A stretch of DNA of 64,000 bases from Dipteronia dyeriana. Its lineage: Eukaryota; Streptophyta; Magnoliopsida; Sapindales; Sapindaceae. Made by a program: the position numbers and the translations under genes. The stretch covers positions 13,036,001-13,100,000 of the forward strand of contig CM065296.1 of the NCBI GenBank assembly GCA_032871835.1. Reading direction: 5' to 3'. Of this stretch, positions 21,305 through 32,878 are shown piece after piece; position 1 is the stretch's first letter, and each line of letters opens with the position of its first letter. The notes under the pieces are model-generated. The model did no database searches and was not told the DNA's origin. It saw only the letters and a list, made by a program, of their open reading frames with translations.

Positions 21305-23749
21305 TGTAAGGACCTCAATTTTATGATTGGCTTATTTCATGACAAACCACACAACATTTGTGATGATTATGAAATGGGTAGCTTAGGTCCTCATCGGCAA
21401 GCTTCCAAGCATTTCCTGACTTCAAAAGCAAAATGTATATTCACTTGACTTTGCCTCTTGAAGAGTTTAGGTGGACACACACACTTAATGCATGATTTGA
21501 TTCAACATGTGTTTGTGTCCTATTGCTTATGTGCGTATCCTTACTCACAATCACACTTGCACTTCATTCTTAGTCTTAAGTGTGGTTGTGTGTTTGATTT
21601 TCGTTTTCCGTTGTTTGATTGGAAATGTCCACGCTTGCACGATGGTGTGCTTGTCCTAGCGTGTTGAGTTACCATTTGAGAAGGTCTCATTCTTTTCTTA
21701 GTTTGGTTATATAGAGTAAGTTGTCTAGTTTTAAAAGAGTTGAATTCAATGATTTAAGTGTTTTTCAAAACTGACCTTTGTGTGGTCTTGTTACAATAAC
21801 ATTTTATACATTGCTTGAAAATGAGTTTTGAAAATTTATGTACAAACTAGACACATATATATTTCCAATAGTATATTATTCGTAATATTTCATGACCGTT
21901 TGGATTGGTTTTGAAATCTCCAAAGTGACCATAAAAACAGGGCATCACTGTTGTTGTCTGTTTATGACCTTTGGTCACTCATTTGACCATAACTTTTTCT
22001 ACAATCTTTCAAATCATATTTTGTTAATTGGAATAGAAAGTAGGCTTTCATACCTTTCCAACGGTATATTATACAAAAGGTTTCGAAGTTGTTTGTTCAC
22101 GTTTTAATATGCTTGAATTTCAAGGTGGAGTGTTGAGAGCAGATTTCGCTCAACGTTTCGCCCCCTCCTGGTGCGAAACAAGTAGCAAATATTTTGGCAG
22201 CAGTTTTCGCTCCCAAACTCTTCGCCCTCTCAAGGGGCGAAACTATTAGTGAAAATCCTGATTTGGGTAAAAACGTCTTTTCTTGTGCATCTAGTTTTTA
22301 CACCTTATATATATCATCTTCTTCCCAAAACAAACCTAGAGCTCTAAAATTGAATCCCTAAGAGAGAGAAATTGACTCCTAGAGAGAGAGCTCCAAGAAC
22401 ACTTTTTTACTCATCCAAACTCCCATTCATGCACATCTAGCATCATTCTTCATCTACCAAGCATGGGTCTACATATGTTTCTTGACTAGGTAACTTTTAC
22501 ATGTTCTAGATTGCCTCTTTTCATTCTTATGACATGAATGCCTAGGTTTAGCTTTTATTTTTAATTAAATGCATGTTCTTATGTTTGATTACATTTATCA
22601 CATGCTTGTGTTATTGGTTGTTGGTTGAGAGTAGTGATTAGTGATAGCTAGCATTTATGACTATTTTACGCTTCCAGCTAAATCTCTATGCGTTGCATTT
22701 AGTTATTGATTAGGTCATATTAATTGCATATTCATTGAAGCTATGACATGTTTGGGGTTTGTATTGTGATAGCTAGCATTTAGGTCATATTTGCCTCTAG
22801 CTAATTAGGTCATGTTGATTGTATTTGATTATTGCATTTATTGACCATGCCTTGTTTATTGACAACCTGTGTTGAAGTGGCTTTGTTTGATAACTAGATT
22901 GTAATATTGCATATCCATATCTAGTTATGTCTTTATAAGTTGCATTTAGACATTATTGTTTATGTCACATTGATTGCATTAATTGATTACAAAATTGCCC
23001 TTGATTATTTATTGTGACAACTTGTGTTGGTTGGACTTTCATTGACAATTAGGTTGTTAGATTTTATCTACATCTTATTGAGTTCTTATTTGTGGGCATA
23101 TAGGCATTGTTGGTAACTTGGATGTTATATTGCATTATCTACATCTAGTTAAGTATTTTGTGTTTGGTCTTACACATAATTGCATTTGAGCATAGTGTCA
23201 TATATACACTTAGACCATATACTCTTCATTGAGTCAAAGTCTTATGGCTTCGGTGTGAAGTTACACAAGTAAGAGAATCCTTGCAACCAAGCGTGGGTTG
23301 GCAAGCAATTGGTTGGGTATCCACTGTAAAAGGCTCGAGGGGTAGAGTAGGAGGTGCTTAAGCCAAGAGTATTGGATCATGGGATATCACTAGGGATTGA
23401 ACCAAGAGTGGTGAGTGGTTGTGGCCATAGCCTGAGATTGTCGGGAGTGAGAGTCCAAGTATCACTTGAGGGTGTAACTTTTCACTCATATAGTGGATTT
23501 CAGCGATCGAGTGTGGTGCACTTAGCAGCCCATGGTCTTTTTCCCATTTGGAGGGTTTTCCATGTATACATCTTGTGTTAATTTTAATTCTGTATTGTTA
23601 CACTTGATGTTGTATGTTTGTTTTATTAGGTGAATTTTGAATATTGTATAATGAAGAAAATTTGGTAATTAACTTGATTAAAGCCTATCCCCCCCCCCCC
23701 CCCCTTCCCCGAGGTTATCAGATACACACGCTTTTAAGGGTTATTTTCA
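21305..23749 (+). repeat. 3' LTR of SIRE-like element 1
   Basis: It starts TGTAAGGACCTC and ends GGGTTATTTTCA, with GTCTC after it. The TA tract of the promoter is shorter than in the 5' copy. The CACCCCCCTCTAGG motif near the end has grown into a run of 16 C (23689-23704). Confidence 0.95.
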
Positions 23750-25265
23750 GTCTCTATAAAGCTAAAGTTGAGAATCAACTCAACAAGAAAATCAAGGTAC
23801 TGAGAAGTGAACGAGATGATGAGTATGAAGCACTGTTTGGTGAATTTTGTGTACAACACGGAATCACACATCAAACCACTGTACCATTTTCCCATTAGCA
23901 AAATGGCTTTGCAGAACGAAAAATTCGTACCTTGAAAGAAATGATGAATGCAATGTTGAGAAGTTCTGGATTGCCACATAACATGTGTGGTGATGCTATA
24001 TTGTCTAGCAATTACCTGTTAAATAAGGTACCCCGCAAGAAAGTAGATAAGACCCCATATGAGCTATGGAAAGGAAGAAAACCTTCCAACAAATTCTTAC
24101 GAATGTGGGGATGTCTTGCCAGAGTGGTCGTACCTACACCTAAAAAGGTAAAGATATGTCTGAAAACTATTGATTGTATTTTCATTGGATATGCACATAA
24201 CAGTAATGCTTATCGATTTTTGGTGTATAAGTCTGACAACCCAGATATACATAAAAACATGATAATGGAATCTAGAAATGCATCATTCTTTGAAGTTGTA
24301 TTTCCATACAAATCTAATTATGAAGCAAGTTCATCAAAACGAACACATGTTGAAAGTTGTGAGGACCAAGAACAAGAAGTTGAGGATGAACCTAGACGTA
24401 GCAAAAGAGCTAGGACGGAAACATCTTTTGGTCCAGATTTTCTGACCTTTTTGCTAGAAGGTGAACCTCAAACCTTTAAAGAAGCGGTAAGCTCTTTAGA
24501 AGGACTCATGTGGAAAGAGGCTATCAATAGAGAAATTGATTCAATTCTCTAAAATCATACTTGGGAATTAGTGGACCTTCCTTTGGGATGTAAACCGCTA
24601 GGGTCCAAATGGATTTTCAAGAGGAAAAGGAAAGCGGATGGATCAATTGATAAGTATAAGGCCAAATTTGTAATTAAAGGTTAAAATCAATGAGATGGCC
24701 TAGGTTACTTTGATACATATTCTTCTATGATGAGAATAACCTCCATTATGATGATACTTGCAATGCAGCTTTGCGAAATCTTGAAGTACATTAAATGGAT
24801 GTGAAAACATCTTTCTTATATGGATAACTAGATGAAGAGACCTATATGGAACAACCTGATGGTTTTTCTGCTCCAGGGCAAGGAAAGAAAGTCTGTAAAT
24901 TATTGAAGTCTTTATATGGTCTAAAGCAAGCACCAAAGCAATGGCATGAGAAATTTGACAATGTTATGATGTCAAATAGTTTTAAGTTCAACGAATGTGA
25001 CAAATGTGTTTATGTCAAAGACACTAGAAATGGATATGTTATTTTATGTCTATACATTGATGACATGCTAATTGTTGGTAGTGATGATAAAATGATCAAA
25101 TCTACCAAGGAGATGTTGAAATCAAGATTTGATATGAAAGATATGGGACTAACTGATGTAATGTTGGGAATGAAAATCCCAAGGACATTGAACGGACTCA
25201 TTCTAAGTCAATCACACTATGTTAACATGATTCTTGAAAAATTCAACAAAAATGATTCGAGTCTT
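23750..25265 (+). pseudogene. Copia integrase and reverse transcriptase, after the nested insertion
   Basis: This continues the frame left at 16139. Integrase: RSERDDEYEALFGEFC (the second catalytic Asp of the usual RSDxGGEY is Glu), then FAERKIRTLKEMM, which keeps the catalytic Glu. NKVPRKKVDKTPYELWKGRKP and the GYAHNSNAYRF block follow. A linker rich in Glu and Arg precedes reverse transcriptase (about 24480 on): KWIFKRKRKADGSIDKYKA, SLYGLKQAPKQWHEKF and LCLYIDDMLIVG with the catalytic YIDD. Stops at about 23896, 24550 and 24680 and frameshifts near 24780-24840 disable it. Sequence ends at SLSD near 25275, before RNase H. Confidence 0.92.
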
Positions 25266-25274
25266 TCAGATTGA

Positions 25275-26970
25275 TCGTTTGTGTCATCTTGGTCAGTAGG
25301 TTTGACGAGTGCTCTTTGGTCAATTTAGGTTTATTCGATCGGGTTATCTTTCAGTGATGTGGCATCGTCCAAATTTTACCAATAGCAAATACTTACCCTT
25401 GATGTGAAAAATTTGTCAGCTTTTCCGCCTTCGGTCGCTTACTCAACTCCCATTTCAGAATACGGGGGGACAGGTCGATTACCATACGAGTCCAAAATCG
25501 GATGCCAAGCTCGGGGATAACCTCAAAATAAAATATTTGCATAATAGATAAGTACTATAAGAATCCAATATATTTATTCCATCATTCATATGAAAACAAT
25601 TACGGTTAGAGTACGAATTGAATTTCTAAATTCTCACCAATAGTGCGTGAGGTAGACTGTATATATTGTATGTATCCACGGTGTGTACGTCGAAGCCTTT
25701 TACTTGCTGTCGTTTTTCAAACCGCTCTCGTCGATCGTCCAACACTTGCTTGTAACCAAAAATAGACTGCCTATACACATGTTCACCCTACGAAAACGTA
25801 TCAAAAGCATCCAAGTCATTAACTAGGCACATCTACCACTTCTCTCTCTCGTCCAACCCCATTAATATCTAGTTGAGCATTTACTATAAGCACAGCTTCA
25901 CTGCATCATACTGCTTCTCAAAAATACCAATCTGTAACCGCTCTGAGCTGTTCATAATCGAGCTCATCTGGACCACTAAAGTACCGTTGGTGTATGTCAT
26001 TCTCTACCATATCATACCTCGTTGTGTCGTGAATGACTCTAAACTTCAATCCGGTGATTAGACAAAACTCAACCTTGGAGAACCGGACCGAATGATGACC
26101 TAACATAAATCTCATCTCATTTTCCAGCCCATCGTGATGCAACTCGCCCATAAGCAGCCGAAGGACAATGCCAGCCAAAAACATCATCTCACGATGCATC
26201 CGAAGGAAAAGTCCAAAACACGACTCAATATACCGACGTCATTCTTCGACCGTAAGATGCTCAAGTACCTTATTAAGTGCGTCGTCGATATCTCGAAGGT
26301 CATCGAAATGGTCATGCCGAGTTATTTTTCTCTCGCACCATTCTCCCACTGGATTTTTAAACAAATCCTTGAACTGATTCGTCATCTGCATTTTCACGGA
26401 AAAAAAAACATATAAGTTAATAAACTGTAAAAGGCTCGGGTAGTTAAGTAAAATGCTCGGGTTGTTAAGTAAAAGGCTCGGGGAGTTCATTAAAATGCTC
26501 GAGCACTATATAGAAAGTCTCGGAGATGTAAAATTAATTAAAAAAATGATTGTTAAAAAGGCTCAGAAATAACTCACAAAGGCTCGGATATCAGTAAGTT
26601 TAATGTTCATACAAAATGCTTGGACAGTTCAGGAAAAAAGCTCAAGAACTACTTACTAAGGCTCGAAAACTATTTACAAAGCTAGGAGATTCAAATTTGA
26701 AAAACCTAATATTAATAACAAAAAGCTCAAACCATAACTTAAAAGGCTCGAACGGTGTTTCTAAAGGCTCGAAAACCAAGATCGTCATCTTCTTCTATAA
26801 AAAAAAAATAAGAACCCTAACATAACCTAGAACCATACTCAGATCGACAAATCAATCCTAATCTATAAGTCTAAACAACACCCAACATCAAACATGTACA
26901 TGAACTTATCAAGAACAAAAACGACAACAAAATATAACTCTACTTACCACTATCAATTGTAGACGCTCGT
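25275..26970 (-). pseudogene. DUF1985-type (MULE/Ulp1-associated) gene remnant
   Basis: Reading right to left: VGEWCERKITRHDHFDD (in 26239-26490), an in-frame TGA at 26241-26239, then the DUF1985 core at 26199-25918 with MRFMLGHHSVRFSKVEFC and LITGLKFRVIHDTTRYD. After a frameshift near 25918 come DAVKLCL, MCLVNDLDAFDTFS* (the stop sits where Trp is expected), GEHVYRQSIFGYKQVLDDRR and DVHTVDTYNIYSLPHALL. A further block at about 25530-25405 reads PELGIRFWTRMVIDLS and then a GTAAGT donor. DUF1985 proteins in plants are often linked to Ulp1-like peptidases and MULE elements. No Ulp1 domain remains: the sequence meets the truncated copia near 25270. Confidence 0.8.
26427..26782. repeat. Degenerate AAAGGCTCG repeat array
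   Basis: The motif AAA(G/T)GCTCG, often followed by GGNAGTTNA, recurs about a dozen times at 20-35 bp intervals. The most regular copies are at 26427-26500. The array lies in the presumed 5' part of the minus-strand DUF1985 remnant. Confidence 0.7.
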
Positions 26971-26989
26971 CTGAACTGTCGAAAAAGAC

Positions 26990-28880
26990 TGTAGTGTCAC
27001 CACCGGTTACTTCAATGTCAGATTTTCAGTCGATGTTTTCTCTTTCTAGTTTGTCTCTCTACGTTTGAAAACGAAAGAAAGTGACTTGGAATGGGTATTT
27101 TTGTCTGGTCACCTAATTGGTGTATTTTAAACATGAATTACTAATATGGAGCTATTTGCACAAGACCCATCCCAAAAGGTGCTATTTAATTTTTAAACCC
27201 CTTAAAAACTGCATTTACAACCATTTTGTAATCACACCCATCAAATTTAAAAATATATATAATTTGTAAATAAACCTCACTTAATACCAAAAATATCCTT
27301 TTTAAAATTATACAGTATTAAATTTTGTAAGTACACACCAATTATATCATTGTTCTTTCTTTTTGCTCTCTTTTTATCTTCTATGTTTTCATTCTACAAA
27401 ATCAGACTATTTTTCTTTCTTTTTTCTCTCTCAACATGTCAAACAACTCTTTCCGTTTCTCATTGATTGTTTTATTTCCAAAAAAATAACTACAATTTGA
27501 GGTATTCTGATTAGAGATCCATTTTCTGTTTGTGAAAGTAGTAAGGATGCAAGGTTTATGCTTTGTCCCAATTGATTTGCAAATAGAAATTTATTTTGAT
27601 GAAATTAAAGAACAACCGATAATGATAACAACAACAAAAATCTAAAGAGATTTTGATTTTGAAACTAATAATAATTAATTTGAAGCTTTCACTATCAATT
27701 TTGGAAGATTTTGATTCATTCTCCATACTTAACAATTAATTTGCATTTCTTTAAAATATATTTGAAATTAGTATTTAACAAAGAATCTAGGGTTTAAGAA
27801 AATGGAAAGAGTTTTTAATGAAATATATTAATATATAATCATTAATAGGAAACTTTTTTTTTTTCACAAAAGATTAAAACATGAAACTAATTAATAATAA
27901 TTAGTGGATGTACTTATAAACTATTTAGTTTTCTTGGCAATTTTACTCAAAGATATTATTGGATTTTTAAAAATATATCAATATGGTGTGTACATACATT
28001 TTTTTAGGAGTGTAAATATCACCACTTTTTAAATTACAGAACAGGGTAAAAATAGTATGATCGTATCCAAAATGGCCCAATTAAATGGGATTAATCCGGT
28101 TTTGTATTTAATAATTCACATCCAAATCTCAGTAGATAGCTTTATGAAAAGATAGATTTTACCTTAATTGTGAGTTATCATATCGGATTTTAAATGGATT
28201 TTCGTTTCAAAATAAAAATCTTGTAAATGGACCATTTTACATTTTTAACGTTAACTTTGATTAAAAGATTTAAAAGTACGATTTTACCCTCTAGTCAATT
28301 AAAATTATATAATTTAATTATGACTTGTAATCCAATTAAAATCTAACATGTTTCACCAATTTTTAAAAATAAAAAATTAAATAAAATTGTTAAAAATTAA
28401 ACAAAATTGTTTCAGATTATTGAGTAAGGTTTTTCCTGACCAGATGTAAGACTAGAACAACCTTTCATGAAGTTGATATAATCTAATGAAATAATCTTAC
28501 AGTTCTTTTTGTTGATTTATAAGTTCAACATAGAATAGCAGATTATTCATTGCAGTTTGAACCATCCGTTGCTGCAATTATGTGTATTAGTTCATTCAAG
28601 TAATCCCCATCTGATAAAGAGTTGAATTATTTATTCAAAAAGTGAGGCACGCTCTAGTAAATTGCTTTCCTTAGTGCATGCCACCTGATTAGTTGATCAC
28701 GGGGACAGTTAATAACAATAGAAACTTTCGTATTGTAGTTTTGGCTGACATGCACTAGCAAAATTATAAGTGGAAAATACCAGGTTGATCCTTAACTCAT
28801 TTTAGAACAGAACTTCGACTCAAGTTATTAAGCAGTGCAAAGTTGTAAGCACCAACCATGACTTGGAGAAAAGAAAAAAA
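26990..28880. other. AT-rich intergenic DNA
   Basis: No ORF or splice-flanked exon that I can support. Homopolymer A/T runs and some lines resembling decayed element ends (about 27150-27230 and 28230-28300) occur, but I could not pair them into a TIR. Confidence 0.45.
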
Positions 28881-29117
28881 ATGTCTAGTTGAATTTCAAG
28901 TGTTTCCATCTTTCTGGATCAAATGTTCACTCTTATGATAATAGCCAATTTTTATGTAACTTTTGGCAAAAGAATTACTTACTCAGAGGCCGGACTAGTA
29001 TTACAAAGTGTAGACAACAGTGCTTAGACGTAGGAGCATTTTTTTGTTATTTACAATCGTTAGTACGGCACCCACACAAACAAGAAGCTACATTCACAAA
29101 GATTGTGAATTGCACAT

Positions 29118-30600
29118 CTAGAGGCCTAGTCTTCTGCGAAGCTCCTTGATCGGAACCGTGCCTCCAATCAGCTGTACTTTTTGCTGGTTACTATCTCATG
29201 GAATCTGCAAAATAATAATAAAACAGAAGTCACAAAGCAATCACAAAGCAATTTCAATTGCACATTAAAAAGAAGCGGACAAAATTAAGGGTCAGACAGA
29301 TGAATGAAAGCACAAACATAAACAGCCTCATGAGTAAATGACTATGAAGGAAAGTAAAGGTTAAAAAGCCGAAAACTCAATGGATGACAAAAATGTAGCC
29401 AAAAATTGTAGCATGACCATGAACCGGCTCCTGCTGTTGACTCTGATATATGGAGCCTAAACTAAGTGTTTCCTCACCCACACCGATTCCCTTAGTCGAT
29501 GAGCCATATACCTCCCACTCAGTCACCGACTACAAACTCAAATCTAACACAATGATCCACAAATTATTGCAGAAAGATGATAGAATTATGAATGTAGCTC
29601 CTTTAAATTTGAAGGAAACCATGTAGAATTGGCTCCCTCCAATCGTGTCAGTAGCTAAGTTTAGGCACCATGCAAAAGGTGGCTTGTCTTAGATTGATAA
29701 ACAATCACCCGTGTCTGACTGGGCGCCATTAACCAATTATCATATTTCTAACAAAAAACTTTGTTCCATCATGAAATCTGATAGTCTGCTAAATGATAAT
29801 TGTCCTGGAATGAATGAAAATAACAAAGGGGGGCTAATCAAGGTACAGTACAAATCTACATTGAAACATTTTAAAAGAACTCAAATATAAAATGTGGATC
29901 AATGTAACCAAGTAATTGTATCTTGAAACAACAATGAGTCTCAAGGATCTTCTTCCGGTAAAATTAATATGGGCTCCAAGCGGCAGACGGGTTGCCATTA
30001 ATGGGCACCTTCTGCTGACTCGAATGTGGAGCCACACAACATACATACATATGCTTATGCTCTCATAATATATTTCTAGATCAAAACAATAACACTTTCA
30101 CTTTTGTAACCAATCATGTAAACAAAAAAAAAATCTTTTTGTAAATAAATATGTACATAAAGAGATTAAAAAAACACTTGCTTGTAACACCATGGTTACC
30201 GGAGCGAAGGCAGCTTCGGCCAATCAAAGTAAATCTACGAAAGAAATTCCGCAGATCGACTTAACCCCGTGTCGCATCTGTCAGTTAAAGTTGATTTTGC
30301 GATAGATAAACATCAAATGAATGCCATTAACAGGTTTCTAAAAGCCAAAATATACGAAAAAGAAAGAAAAACAGAGTAAATCCCGTTACCTGAGTTCTTG
30401 CGTACTATATCACCGCACACGTGTGAGGCCGCATCATCGGAGTACTCAAAATAACAGAAGTGGTTTTTGTTAAAGAGAAGGGTTGCCATATTAGACAACA
30501 GTGAAATGCAGGAGGCAAGTGAAGTGATGGAGACGACAAAAGAGTAGAGAAGCGGAGGCAACGCAGGACGGCAGGAGTAGATTGTTGTTCATGCAATGAA
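29118..30600 (-). other. Candidate spliced minus-strand transcript, unidentified
   Basis: A TATA box (TATATATA at 30608-30615, read on the minus strand) precedes a possible first exon. An ATG at 30489 opens MATLLFNKNHFCYFEYSDD and runs to a consensus donor (CAG|GTAACG, exon end 30390). A second possible exon (30278-30200) has CAG before it and GTAACC after it. Open segments with acceptor-like AG upstream occur at 29529-29377 (SVTEWEVYGSSTKG..., 50 codons to a stop) and 29171-29118 (LIGGTVPIKELRRRLGL, stop). Frames do not join simply across the first two exons, so it may be non-coding, alternatively spliced or broken. I do not recognise the protein. Confidence 0.3.
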
Positions 30601-30607
30601 GCACATG

Positions 30608-30615
30608 TATATATA
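30608..30615 (-). promoter_or_regulatory. TATA box candidate
   Basis: TATATATA in the context CTCTATATATACATG on the minus strand, about 120 bp upstream of the ATG at 30489. It is the only support for a promoter of the candidate transcript. Confidence 0.4.
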
Positions 30616-31298
30616 GAGTGGTTTTGTTAAAACCCTAACTAGTTCGAAAGCGTAAATTACTGAAATAGACAACGAGTTTTATAGTTTGATTGGTAGGTAC
30701 TTGCGTGAAGCCGTGAACCAACGATGACTGGACTCGTATAGGGCCATTTAAGTAATTTTATTTTTGGATCCTTTTAACTACATATAACATGCAGCCGTAC
30801 AGGTTCGAAACTTGGACTTTGTTTTCTTTTTTACTTCTAAGAGCATCGCAATGGGTAAAAAGTGTAAAACCCAAACACAACACTCCTTCTGTATAACATC
30901 ATCGTTTATAGGTTTTGTTTTAAAAAAAACGGATCATCTCATTTGGATCCTCTCCAAATGGGTCTCTTTTCACCACAATGAAATTAAAATATATTGGATC
31001 CACTTTTTTTCTTTTATTTTCAAAGAAATATTATAATATATATATTAAATATATGATTAATTTAAAATAAAACAATTTATTAATTTAAAATTATCACAAC
31101 TAAATTACATCAATAATAAAAATAAATATTTAAAACAAAATATTGTCTACGATCAACTACCACTACAACTACCATCACTATTTTTCATCATTATATCCCT
31201 TTGTTGTTGTATTAGCCAAATTATTGTTTCATCCGAAGGCAACGAGTTTGGATTGTAAAACATAATTCTTGATTCAAAAAAAAAAAATCATCTATTAT

Positions 31299-32355
31299 TC
31301 ATTGTTTTCCTCTCTCTGCAAGGTCTTTTACTTCTAATTTTCTTTCTTTCATCTCAATAACAAAATTTCTTGTTCTTTCTTTTGTGGCCGCCTTCAACGC
31401 TGCATCACGTTCATATAATTCGTTACTCCTAGTCTCATATCCGAATATATCCTCAGATAACGAATTTATGTTATAAGGATTTACCTTATGCTTTCTAGCT
31501 TTTGACGCTTTAAGTCCTGAGGGACGTTCAAGTCCTTCAGATTGACTAAACGGTGAACCATCTTCACTAAGGTTGACTGAACTCGGCGATGGACGTCCAT
31601 GGGTTGATCTCATACACTCATCGACACTTGAATTTTCTGAGTTTAGGTCAAACGGATAGTTGTTAGTATCACTCTTATGTTTTCGTCCTTTCACACCTTC
31701 CACATAATGATACCACTTGCAATGTCCTTCACAATGGCCCAACATGCTTCCAATCTAAACGGTTTACCGTGAGTTTCTTGAAAGATGTGTTTCGCTGTAA
31801 TTTCCTATCAAATATTACAAATTTGAATGTCAAACAGTATATTATATTGGAAGAAATTTAAGTGTAACTTACATTGTCTGCTGTATTAAAACCACTAGTA
31901 AGAGCCATATGAACACGCACTACGCAAGCAGAATATTTATTTAGGTCCAACTAAATCGTTTTGATCCGACTATTCAAAGAAGCTGGTGTACAAGTAGTTT
32001 TGTAACCCAACATTTCTTCAAATTGTTTTTAATGTTCGACCACAACAAATCTCATTTTTTGTTAGTGCCAGTAATTGCATCCTCAGATACGAGCAACCAT
32101 GCCTTGCATAATACTTTATCCTCGTATGGTTGCCGGTTCTTACAATTTTCCCTTGTAGTTCTTTGCGTTGCTATTGACAAATTTTGTTGTACATGTGTAG
32201 TTTTTTCTGGAGTAGGACTTTGTTCATTTGTAGTGAATGGAGGTGTCAGAATGAATGAGCTTGTCCCATCAGTTGGTGAGAAACCATATGAGCTTGTCCA
32301 ATAGTTGTAGTAGTTATTGTTATTTTCCTCATCGTTGTGAGAAAAAAATCTTGGA
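31299..32355 (-). pseudogene. PIF/Harbinger ORF1 (Myb/SANT-like, NAM-associated type)
   Basis: ORF1 proteins bind element ends and assist the transposase. The first open frame reads DPRFFSHNDEENNNN from about 32350 (the codon before it is AAG where ATG is expected), then the helix block EDKVLCKAWLLVSEDAITG (near 32135) and a stop after GTNKK. Frameshifted pieces follow with a GTAAGT donor near 31870. After an intron-like gap come HIFQETHGKPFRLEACW and the open C-terminal part (31745-31299) with RPSGLKASKARKHK, a basic motif typical of these proteins, and a charged C-terminal helix (KERTRNFVIEMKERKLEVK). Confidence 0.78.
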
Positions 32356-32377
32356 TCCTTTGAAGAATACTTTCAAT

Positions 32378-32387
32378 AATATATATA

Positions 32388-32427
<40 letters not shown>
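32378..32427. repeat. (TA)n microsatellite
   Basis: About 48 bp of TA repeat with one slip (ATATTATATA). It lies between the two divergent Harbinger genes. Confidence 0.95.
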
Positions 32428-32429
<2 letters not shown>

Positions 32430-32878
32430 CATAGCTCATTCGTGTTTATATAGGAGATGAATAACGGCTATAAAACGGCTATAAATGACTAGTTTTCAAA
32501 TATGAAAAATTATTAAAATTTTACGACTGTTCATTTTTTGTCATATATTGATGAATAACAATGGTTACTTTTTAATTATAATTGTTTTTTGGATTTCCAC
32601 AACGAATCTCTTTTTTTTGTCATAAATTGATGAATATCAACGGTTACTTTTTAAATATAATTGTTTAACTATCCATTTTTGACATTTTACTCATTGATGA
32701 ATACCAACGGTTATAAAACATCTATTTTCTTCATTCTCTATATATACTCTTTCATCAACACAATCATCCATCATTCACACTTTACTTCATTAACACAACA
32801 CAACCATCTTATTATTTTCTTCAATTTTCATCTTATTGTGAAATAGAACCATCAAATAGGTATGAGCATGGGTACGAG

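Larger units (their letters stand above)
16140..23749 (+). mobile_element. Non-autonomous SIRE/Maximus-like LTR retrotransposon (element 1)
   Basis: A 7610-bp element with about 2.45-kb LTRs, a tRNA-Met primer site, a gag remnant and a polypurine tract, and no protease, integrase or reverse transcriptase. The internal region is only about 2.7 kb. Long LTRs, a coiled-coil gag and the AAAGGGGGAGAT tract next to the 3' LTR fit the SIRE/Maximus branch of copia. In one 270-bp stretch aligned by eye I count about 20 differences between the LTRs, so it is fairly old. Movement would need proteins supplied by another element. Confidence 0.9.
12764..25265 (+). mobile_element. Tork-like Ty1/copia element, 3' truncated and interrupted
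   Basis: The parts are a 5' LTR (12764-13780), a leader, gag (14261-15418), protease and integrase start (15419-16139), then after a 7.6-kb nested element the rest of integrase and reverse transcriptase (23750-25265). The two coding halves join in one frame across the nested insertion. RNase H, polypurine tract and 3' LTR are missing: copia homology stops near 25265 and DUF1985-type sequence on the other strand begins, so a deletion or rearrangement removed the end. The Tork assignment rests on gag and pol resemblance and is an inference. Confidence 0.88.

Noticed and set aside
26427..26782. CRISPR-like spaced repeats
   Set aside because: The repeat core is only about 9 bp, spacing is irregular and the context is a plant nuclear genome.
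27150..28060. Possible TIR element
   Set aside because: The two ends looked similar in composition but could not be paired base by base.
28889..29149. 86-codon plus-strand ORF
   Set aside because: Antisense to the better supported candidate exon at 29118-29171; no domain.
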